Source: DASPPK01 sp964399235
GTDB lineage: Archaea; Thermoproteota; Bathyarchaeia; Bathyarchaeales; Bathycorpusculaceae
NCBI GenBank assembly: GCA_964399235.1
Contig: CAYNQC010000040.1
Location: forward strand, 1 to 12,058
Direction of reading: 5' to 3'
DNA: 12,058 bases
How positions within the stretch are numbered: position 1 is the first letter of the stretch; every line of letters begins with the position of its first letter. Of the stretch, positions 6,830 through 12,058 are shown piece by piece. The position numbers were made by a program, and so were the translations under genes. The notes below the pieces were generated by a model. It worked only from the letters and a program-made list of their open reading frames with translations, did not search any database and was not told the origin of the DNA.

Positions 6830-7609
6830 TTGGCGAACCCAAAGATCGGGCTGTCTATGCTCTACATGTTAGGCCAGCCGTTCAAGAAAATGGTACAAGA
6901 GATCCCTAACGTGAAAACCAAGCACATCGAGCTTGTGGATGACGGCGGCCACACATTGGATAAGAAGAGGGCCGCAGAACTGAGAAGCATTGGCGAAGAG
7001 TATGATGTCAAGTTCGCTGTGCACGCGCCTTTTGCAGGCGTCAATATCGCATTGCATCCGGGATATCTTTTGAATGCGACGTTGAAACGTCTAAAGGAAT
7101 CAATCGTTAATTCTGCCATTTTGAATTGCAGGATCTGGATTTTTCATCCAGGGTTAAAGTCAGGTATAAGCGACTTCTATCCCGGGCAAGATTGGACCAG
7201 AAACCTGGAGAACGTTCGGCTTCTGTCCAAGTTTGCCGAAGAACTAGGAGTGAAGGTTGCGGTGGAGAACATAATGAAACCTTTTGTGTTGAAGAGTGTT
7301 GATGATTTCAGAAGGTTCTACGCCGAAATCGATGTAGATGTTGGTTTGGCCTTGGATACTGGCCACGCAAACCTCACCGGAGAGGTTGACGGCTTTCTTA
7401 AAGCCTTCCCGGACAAGCTCGTCCACGTGCATGCGCATGACAACTTGGGAAAAACAGATCAGCACCTAGGCATAGGATACGGCACCGTTAACTGGCAAAG
7501 CTTCGGAAGATTACTGAAGAAGACAAGTTTCGACGGCATCTTGACTGTAGAATCAGTAGAGCATCTGGACGAAAGCATAGAGAAACTGGATCAATTACTT
7601 CTCAAGTAA
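6830..7609 (+). CDS. Sugar phosphate isomerase/epimerase-like TIM barrel protein
   Basis: TIM-barrel protein of the xylose isomerase-like / AP endonuclease 2 superfamily (sugar phosphate isomerase/epimerase, COG1082 type). The likely metal-binding set is visible along the barrel: AVHAPF (H65), FHPG (H106), VAVENI (E146), LALDTGHANL (D176, H179), VHVHAHDN (H199, H201, H203), DQHLGIGYGTVNW (H212) and LTVES (E241). The length of 259 residues is typical. Members act as sugar or inositol isomerases/epimerases or as endonuclease IV; the sequence gives no decision, although the HLGIGYGTV loop is common in isomerase-type members. TTG start with GAGAAGG 7 nt upstream. The last 15 nt overlap the end of rnz on the opposite strand. 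Confidence 0.88.
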   Translation: MANPKIGLSMLYMLGQPFKKMVQEIPNVKTKHIELVDDGGHTLDKKRAAELRSIGEEYDVKFAVHAPFAGVNIALHPGYLLNATLKRLKESIVNSAILNCRIWIFHPGLKSGISDFYPGQDWTRNLENVRLLSKFAEELGVKVAVENIMKPFVLKSVDDFRRFYAEIDVDVGLALDTGHANLTGEVDGFLKAFPDKLVHVHAHDNLGKTDQHLGIGYGTVNWQSFGRLLKKTSFDGILTVESVEHLDESIEKLDQLLLK

Positions 7610-8518
7610 CGGTATTTCTATCCTCGTGAAATCTTCCGCCACAACTGCGTTTTTGAAGATTTTCCGTGCCTGCTCCAGCCACTTGCTTGTGTCTTCGTAC
7701 CTCTGGCTTATGTGAGTAAGAACAAGCTGTTTGACTCCGGCTTCTTTCGCAGACTCAGCCGCCTGATCCACGGTTGAATGACCATACTCTTCTGCCCTCG
7801 CAGCCAACTCATCGCCCAAAGTCGAATCGTGAATCAGCATATCTGCGCCTTCCGCGAATACTTTGAGACCTCTGAACGGGCGCGTGTCACCCGTGTAAAC
7901 GATTTTTCTACCCAATCTGGGCTGACCCATTACGTCTTCGGGTCTCACGCTCTCGCCAGTTGGCAGCTTGATTTCTTTTCCTTTCTGAAGCTTGGACCAC
8001 AAAGGTCCCTCAGACACCCCCAGGGCCTTGGCTCTCTCAGGATAGAACGGTCCTGGTCTTGACTTCTCGACGTAGGCATATGCAAAGCTGGTGATCACGT
8101 GTTTCGATCTTACTGCATGCACGGCATATTCTTTTTCTTGACAGACTATGCCTGCCCTCTTGATTTTGTGGATTTTAACTTGAAAAGTCAAGACAAACTG
8201 AACTGTCCTGCTGATTCCCTGCATAAATTCCCTTATCTTGGCCGGTCCGTAGATGTCGAGTTTTCTCTCTCTTCCAAGAAGGGCCATGGTCTGCAAGAGA
8301 CCTGGAAGCCCCATGACGTGGTCGCCGTGCATGTGACTTATGAAGATCTTGGTTATCTTGTTGAGACTCGTTTTGGCGATGAGCATCTGTCTTTGGACGC
8401 CTTCGCCGCAGTCGAACATCAATTGCTCACCTTCACGTTGGAGAAGTATTGCTGGTAAACTTCTTTTTCGCGTCGGGACGCCGGCTGCTGTTCCAAGAAA
8501 GATGACACGAAGGCTCAC
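7595..8518 (-). CDS. rnz: Ribonuclease Z (tRNA 3'-end endonuclease)
   Basis: tRNase Z, the metallo-beta-lactamase-fold endonuclease that removes 3' trailers from tRNA precursors. The zinc motif SHMHGDH (H62, H64, D66, H67) follows strand IFI; other ligands appear as SKH (H140), YTGDTRP (D211) and LTHISQRY (H269), with the His-containing EYGHST (H247). The N-terminal FLGTAAGVPT segment and the stretch PFYPERAKALGVSEGPLW are characteristic. The 307 residues match the short form (RNase ZS). GTG start at 8518, with AAGGTG 8 nt upstream inside the end of the preceding gene. It lies 5 nt after the Trm-G10-like gene in the same direction, so it is the last gene of that transcript. Its 3' end overlaps the convergent isomerase gene by 15 nt. 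Confidence 0.95.
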   Translation of the reverse strand: MSLRVIFLGTAAGVPTRKRSLPAILLQREGEQLMFDCGEGVQRQMLIAKTSLNKITKIFISHMHGDHVMGLPGLLQTMALLGRERKLDIYGPAKIREFMQGISRTVQFVLTFQVKIHKIKRAGIVCQEKEYAVHAVRSKHVITSFAYAYVEKSRPGPFYPERAKALGVSEGPLWSKLQKGKEIKLPTGESVRPEDVMGQPRLGRKIVYTGDTRPFRGLKVFAEGADMLIHDSTLGDELAARAEEYGHSTVDQAAESAKEAGVKQLVLTHISQRYEDTSKWLEQARKIFKNAVVAEDFTRIEIPLLEK

Positions 8519-8523
8519 GGTGG

Positions 8524-9561
8524 TTACACCTTCTCGAACACGACGATTTCCCTCGTCAGACTTCTGTGAACATAAACAAAATGCGACTCTATATGCTTAT
8601 AGCCTAAACCAACGCCTGTTTGCACTATGTTCAGCTTCTTCGGCGCCGCAATGCAAATCCGCATGTTCTTCTCCAGCAGATCGTGAACAGCTGCCAATAT
8701 TTCTTCAACTATCTGTTTCGTCGTGCGCTTCAACGTTGTTGAAGACGTGCCGTAAGGCGGATCTGTGACGACACAGTCAAACCTGTTTATTGGCAGTGTT
8801 CGCGCGTCTGTGACAATTATGCCTTCAGGCTCGACTTTGAAATGCTTCATGTTCCGAAGGGTTCCTCTCGCCATGCGACGTTGAACGTCTAATCCTATGA
8901 CCCGGCAGCCGATCAAAGCGGCTTCAATAAGCATGGTTCCTGTGCCGCAGAAAGGATCGAGAACGAGGTTACCCATTTTTGGGTGCGCCAAGTTGACCAT
9001 GCATCTGGCGAGTTTAGCCTGCATTGCTGACGGATGGAAGAAGGGTCTTTTTCTAGGGCGTCTCTCAACGAAAGGTGTCGCCGGAATCTCGGCGAGCTTA
9101 ATTCCGAACGCGAACTTGCCGTTTGTCAATATGCCAATTAGCGTTTTGTCAGGATTCCTCAATTTCACTTTGACCTGCAGTGCCTGTTCGAGTATTAGTT
9201 CGCCCAGTTTTTGCTCAAGAACCATACCGTCGATTTCGGAAGAATACTCTCGTACGTGTCTGACTCTAACAACGAAGCTTTCATTTTCATGTAGCACCTG
9301 GTCGAGTCTTGCTGCACGCAAAGCCTTGATTATGCTGGCTATTTTGGCTTCGCACGTGAAGAGCTCTTGTGCACAGAGTCTTGTGAACGCGGCTCGGCGC
9401 TTCAGAACGTCTATGCAGCCTGATTCTGCTTCAAGTCGGACAACTTGCTCAAGCTTCTCCACGATCGCATACGGATAGTCTTCTGTTTCAAGTATTGCCT
9501 TCAACTCGGAAAGAGGCAGGTCTTCATGTTCGCCTGAAAGCAAGAAGAAAAGACTGACCAC
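8524..9561 (-). CDS. trmG10: tRNA (guanine-10-N2)-methyltransferase, THUMP + SAM domain
   Basis: Archaeal Trm-G10/Trm11-type enzyme that methylates N2 of guanosine 10 in tRNA. A THUMP RNA-binding region occupies about res 45-155, with the Rossmann methyltransferase domain after it. RPFFHPSAMQAKLAR (172-186) is the typical linker before motif I, LDPFCGTGT (201-209). Motif IV is TDPPYG (266-271), the amino-methyltransferase DPPY that positions an exocyclic amine. The 345 residues fit the family. GTG start at 9561, with AAGGAG 7 nt upstream inside the end of prs, and 2 nt after the prs stop. The 5-nt gap to rnz gives a functional pairing: tRNA modification plus tRNA 3' processing. Mono- or dimethylation cannot be decided from the sequence. 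Confidence 0.92.
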   Translation of the reverse strand: MVSLFFLLSGEHEDLPLSELKAILETEDYPYAIVEKLEQVVRLEAESGCIDVLKRRAAFTRLCAQELFTCEAKIASIIKALRAARLDQVLHENESFVVRVRHVREYSSEIDGMVLEQKLGELILEQALQVKVKLRNPDKTLIGILTNGKFAFGIKLAEIPATPFVERRPRKRPFFHPSAMQAKLARCMVNLAHPKMGNLVLDPFCGTGTMLIEAALIGCRVIGLDVQRRMARGTLRNMKHFKVEPEGIIVTDARTLPINRFDCVVTDPPYGTSSTTLKRTTKQIVEEILAAVHDLLEKNMRICIAAPKKLNIVQTGVGLGYKHIESHFVYVHRSLTREIVVFEKV

Positions 9562-9563
9562 GC

Positions 9564-10451
9564 TCAGGCTCCTTTTTGCATGAGAACCTTGCCTACGAGC
9601 GGGGCGATTGAAACCTTGCTGACTCTGCTCTCCACGGCATCTGTGCCTATTATTTCTTCGGCTCCGTTTTCGATTATGCGCTTATACGAGTCGCCGATCA
9701 GAAGCGGGTGAACGCAGGCCGAATACACTTTTCTGGCACCCTTTTCCTTAACCATCTTCACGGCTTTGGCCATGGTTCCGCCGCTGCTTATTATGTCGTC
9801 GAAGATTATGACGTCGCGGTTCTCGACATGCAGGGGTTTGTCTTCAAGCGTCACGTTTCCTGTTACAACGTCTCTTTTTGACCCTATATAGTCGTATCTA
9901 CCGTGTAAAACATTGTCTGCCTCCTGAGCCACGCTTATGGCTTTCTTGCCCATAGACAGTGAAAGTGGGCTTTGCACCAGTTTGTTGGTTTTGAAGTATT
10001 GTGCCAACAATGGAATGGCAGACAAGTCCTGAATCGGAATGTTGAGGTCTCTGAGAACCGCTGGGTTGTGAGCGTTCAGACTGATTATCTTATCTACTCC
10101 GCAGCTCTCAAGCATTTTCACTATGGTTTTTATGCTGAAAGCTTCTCCAGACATGAAACGTTTGTCTTGGCGGCTGTAGGCAAAATAGGGCACAACGGCA
10201 GTTATGTTTCTTGCTTCCATGTCTTTCGCGTTATCTGCAATCAGCAACAGCTGGATGAGCCTCTGATCTTGAGGCGGACTCGTAGTCTGAACGATTACGA
10301 CGTCTTCGTCCTTGAGCGATTGCTTCTCGAAACGAATGTATGATTCTCCGTCTGGGAAAGTCTTGAGAAACACAGGTATCGTTTCAGCATGCACGTATTC
10401 AGCTAGTTTCTCGCCCAGCTCTTTGCTTGCAGGTCCAAGGATTATTTTCAA
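9564..10451 (-). CDS. prs: Ribose-phosphate pyrophosphokinase (PRPP synthase)
   Basis: Makes PRPP from ribose 5-phosphate and ATP for purine, pyrimidine, histidine and tryptophan synthesis. Diagnostic segments are FPDGESYIR (res 32-40), the ATP-binding VVPYFAYSRQDKRF (86-99), SLNAHNP (124-130, with H128 in the position of the catalytic-region His), the flexible-loop YIGSKRDVVTGNV (188-200, K192 and R193 as catalytic residues) and the PRPP loop IFDDIISSGGT (216-226). The 295 residues are normal for archaeal enzymes, which are shorter than bacterial Prs. The start is TTG at 10451; no other start lies in frame before it, and no clear ribosome site is present. It lies 38 nt after HMG-CoA reductase, with a possible TATA-like box of its own, and heads the tight prs-trmG10-rnz group. 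Confidence 0.95.
   Translation of the reverse strand: MKIILGPASKELGEKLAEYVHAETIPVFLKTFPDGESYIRFEKQSLKDEDVVIVQTTSPPQDQRLIQLLLIADNAKDMEARNITAVVPYFAYSRQDKRFMSGEAFSIKTIVKMLESCGVDKIISLNAHNPAVLRDLNIPIQDLSAIPLLAQYFKTNKLVQSPLSLSMGKKAISVAQEADNVLHGRYDYIGSKRDVVTGNVTLEDKPLHVENRDVIIFDDIISSGGTMAKAVKMVKEKGARKVYSACVHPLLIGDSYKRIIENGAEEIIGTDAVESRVSKVSIAPLVGKVLMQKGA
9569..9574 (-). promoter_or_regulatory. Shine-Dalgarno AAGGAG of the Trm-G10-like gene
   Basis: AAGGAG within the last codons of prs, 7 nt before the GTG at 9561. It confirms the GTG start and suggests coupled translation with prs. Confidence 0.6.
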
Positions 10452-10485
10452 TGTCTGTCGCCGTGTGTAGATGCGGTGGCCGAGG

Positions 10486-10494
10486 CTTTTTAGA
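10486..10494 (-). promoter_or_regulatory. Possible internal TATA-like element before prs
   Basis: TCTAAAAAG in the context AAAAATCTAAAAAGC, across the stop codon of HMG-CoA reductase. The start site would fall near 10464, about 13 nt before the TTG of prs. The short leader and missing ribosome site of prs would fit this, but read-through from the upstream gene is as likely. Confidence 0.3.
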
Positions 10495-11773
10495 TTTTTC
10501 CAGCTGTCATATACTTGTCCAACAGTTCTTTGGCTCTATCAACACGGATTTTTCGTTCTTCAACCATTTTCGCCGCGACGATGTCGATTTGTCCACCCGT
10601 GGCACCTGCCATGACGGCTATGTTGCGCGCGTGAAGTGACATATGTCCACGCTGAATCCCTTCGTTTGCCAAGGCTCGCAGCGCTCCGAGGTTTTGTGCA
10701 AGACCAACAGCCGCTAGGACTTCGCCGAACTCGTTTGCAGACTTCACTCCCAAAATCTTGATCGCGATCCTTGCGATAGGATGAGTCTTTACTGCCCCGC
10801 CTATGAGCCCCACGGCCATTGGCAGTTCGAGTGTTCCAACCAAGTCGCCCTTTTCGTTTTTCTCCCACGTTGAAAGCGACGTATAATGCCCACTCATCGC
10901 CGCATATGCATGTCCCCCAGCTTCAATCGCCCGGTGGTCGTTCCCAGTTGCCAATATCACCGCGATTATGCCGTTCATTATGCCCTTATTATGTGTCGCC
11001 GCACGATACGGGTCGGCAGCAGCAAAAGCGTACGCCTTGACAATCCCATCGACTATTTCTTCTCCTCCCACAGATTCTTTCGGCACGACGCATGAAACAC
11101 GCACGAGACGTTTGACGGCCAAGTTGGAGATTATGCGCAAATAAACGCGTCCGCCCGCTATCCTTTCGATAAGTGGAGCCACTGCCTCGTTCATCGTGTT
11201 AACGGCGTTAGCGCCCATCGCATCGCGGCAGTCAACATGCAATTCAGTGATAAGCATCGACCCTTGCGTGGTTTCGATGACCTTTGCATCCAAATCCCTT
11301 GCGCCGCCGCCCGCACTGACGAGCACCGGGTCTTGGTCATTGGCCTTTCTCAGAATTTCCTCCTTAGCCTCGATCACTCGCATCCGAGCAGCATAAGGGT
11401 CTTTGATGCCTACGGCTTGGATCTGGCCAATCATTATCGGTGATGTACTACTCGTGTGGAAACCTCCGCCGTCGCGAACCATTTTTGCAGCAAAGCTTGC
11501 CGCCGCAACTACAGATGGTTCTTCAATGGCCATCGGAATGAGGTAGTCACGGTCATTGATGAGAAAGTTCATGCCTATGCCCAAAGGAATTGAGATGGCG
11601 CCGATTACGTTTTCTATCATGCGGTCAGCCAAATCTAACGGTAACGCGCCTGTGTTTTGAAGTTGAGCGGCTTCTTCGTCGGTCAAATCTGCGAATTGCT
11701 TTACGATGGCTAATCGCTCTTTGGGGCTCAGCTTGTAGAAGCCCGAGACTTGTGATGATCTGGTCTTTTTCAT
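10490..11773 (-). CDS. hmgA: HMG-CoA reductase, class II type
   Basis: 3-hydroxy-3-methylglutaryl-CoA reductase, which interconverts HMG-CoA and mevalonate; in an archaeon this supplies isoprenoid membrane lipids. It resembles the class II enzymes first known from Pseudomonas mevalonii (often labelled degradative), not the class I form of most archaea: SGFYKLSPKERL near the N terminus, LADRMIENVIG (48-58), MAIEEPSVVAAAS (81-93, catalytic Glu84/85), CRDAMGANAVNTM (182-194), HNKG (K263), ATGND (D279) and QRGHMSLHARN (catalytic H377). The 427 residues match class II length. No membrane segment is seen, so it is cytosolic. ATG start with AGAAGGAT 6 nt upstream and a TATA-like box at 11816-11824, so it has its own promoter. 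Cofactor preference (NADH or NADPH) is not readable by eye. Confidence 0.95.
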   Translation of the reverse strand: MKKTRSSQVSGFYKLSPKERLAIVKQFADLTDEEAAQLQNTGALPLDLADRMIENVIGAISIPLGIGMNFLINDRDYLIPMAIEEPSVVAAASFAAKMVRDGGGFHTSSTSPIMIGQIQAVGIKDPYAARMRVIEAKEEILRKANDQDPVLVSAGGGARDLDAKVIETTQGSMLITELHVDCRDAMGANAVNTMNEAVAPLIERIAGGRVYLRIISNLAVKRLVRVSCVVPKESVGGEEIVDGIVKAYAFAAADPYRAATHNKGIMNGIIAVILATGNDHRAIEAGGHAYAAMSGHYTSLSTWEKNEKGDLVGTLELPMAVGLIGGAVKTHPIARIAIKILGVKSANEFGEVLAAVGLAQNLGALRALANEGIQRGHMSLHARNIAVMAGATGGQIDIVAAKMVEERKIRVDRAKELLDKYMTAGKI

Positions 11774-11815
11774 ATGCCTATCCTTCTTGACAACCTAGCA
11801 TCGTTGGGTTTCAGG

Positions 11816-11824
11816 TTTTTAAGC
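11816..11824 (-). promoter_or_regulatory. TATA-box-like element for HMG-CoA reductase
   Basis: GCTTAAAAA on the minus strand, 43-51 nt before the ATG at 11773. The expected start site near 11794 gives a leader of about 20 nt that includes the ribosome site AGAAGGAT (11780-11787). Confidence 0.45.
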
Positions 11825-11832
11825 CTGTTGTG

Positions 11833-11853
11833 AAAACGGGACTCGCCTGAGTC
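11833..11853 (-). terminator. Possible weak terminator after the MBL-fold gene
   Basis: GACTC-AGGC-GAGTC, a 5-bp inverted repeat with a 4-nt loop, starts 9 nt after the stop of the MBL-fold gene and is followed by CCGTTTTC. The stem and the T run are short, and archaeal termination relies mainly on T-rich tracts, so this is tentative. Confidence 0.25.
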
Positions 11854-11862
11854 ATTGCATTT

Positions 11863-12058
11863 TCAGCTGACACGGGGTTTCGGTTCTTTGCCAGCTTCGA
11901 TTGTTCTTCCGCTGAAGTTCAGAACAAAAGCGCTGGGAAAAGCGTTCCAGAGTCTTGTCATACCCACGAAACCAGAACAGTGGCAAGGAGAAATCAGTTT
12001 CAAGTCAAACTTTTCCAGCTCCACAATGGTCTTATCGAGGTAATCTGGCGAACGCCCA
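11863..12058 (-). CDS. MBL-fold metallo-hydrolase, C-terminal part only
   Basis: The last 64 codons of a gene that enters from beyond the right edge of the window, ending at TGA 11865-11863. The readable end includes DYLDKTIVELEKFDLKLISP, then the metal-ligand type PCHCSGF (His26 of the visible part), FPSAFVLNFSG and a short charged tail. The pattern of a helix, then a strand leading to P-x-HC-T/S-G, then a glycine close to the C terminus, matches the COG1237-type metallo-beta-lactamase-fold hydrolases, some of which are annotated as dihydropterin-related synthases. Function cannot be settled from this fragment. It lies in the same direction as HMG-CoA reductase, 89 nt upstream, but the TATA-like box between them suggests separate transcription. 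Confidence 0.7.
   Translation of the reverse strand, partial: GRSPDYLDKTIVELEKFDLKLISPCHCSGFVGMTRLWNAFPSAFVLNFSGRTIEAGKEPKPRVS

Noticed and set aside
6681..6872. A 63-residue plus-strand ORF across the divergent promoter region
   Set aside because: It runs through TATA-like elements into the isomerase gene in the wrong frame and shows no domain.
8897..9478. A long (193-residue) plus-strand ORF opposite the Trm-G10-like gene
   Set aside because: The minus-strand frame has full THUMP and methyltransferase motifs; this one is Ser-rich antisense translation.
11855..12043. A 62-residue plus-strand ORF at the right edge
   Set aside because: The minus strand here encodes the end of an MBL-fold hydrolase with the HC-S-G motif; the plus ORF is its shadow.

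Overview
The window reads as a gene-dense stretch of an archaeal chromosome. The main pointers are a full-length Lhr-type helicase, an archaeal aKMT-type lysine methyltransferase, an archaeal Trm-G10-type THUMP methyltransferase, a PRPP synthase, HMG-CoA reductase for isoprenoid lipids, heavy use of TTG and GTG starts, and TATA-like boxes about 25-40 nt ahead of several genes. A TACK-lineage archaeon, possibly of the Bathyarchaeia type, is my best guess, but this rests on gene content and was not tested by a search. No rRNA, tRNA, insertion sequence, CRISPR array or phage gene was seen, and no gene-free stretch exceeds about 160 bp.

Layout. 4-2883 (+) is the Lhr-like helicase, abutting a convergent cytosolic 5'-nucleotidase/UshA-like metallophosphatase at 2885-4315 (-). 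A divergent promoter region (4316-4476) leads to a small Cys-rich protein (4477-4803, +). Next come an aKMT-like methyltransferase (4881-5357, +, probable CTG start), a hotdog-fold thioesterase (5367-5792, +) and a YkgJ-type cysteine-cluster protein (5832-6332, +). The YkgJ stop shares a CTAG with a convergent thioredoxin-fold gene at 6329-6718 (-) that is interrupted by an in-frame TAA. A second divergent promoter region leads to a TIM-barrel sugar isomerase/AP-endonuclease-2-type protein (6830-7609, +), whose 3' end overlaps ribonuclease Z.

The right third is a co-directional minus-strand run in the order HMG-CoA reductase (11773-10490), PRPP synthase (10451-9564), Trm-G10-like tRNA methyltransferase (9561-8524) and RNase Z (8518-7595). 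Gaps in this run are 38, 2 and 5 nt, so the last three are almost certainly one transcript. That transcript joins PRPP supply for nucleotides with tRNA modification and tRNA 3'-end processing. The window ends inside the 3' part of an MBL-fold hydrolase (minus strand).

I do not see a new multi-gene defence or mobile system; this looks like housekeeping archaeal chromosome. The points most worth a second look are the nonsense-interrupted thioredoxin-fold gene, the non-canonical start of the methyltransferase, the altered active-site motif of the metallophosphatase, and the unrecognised nine-cysteine protein.
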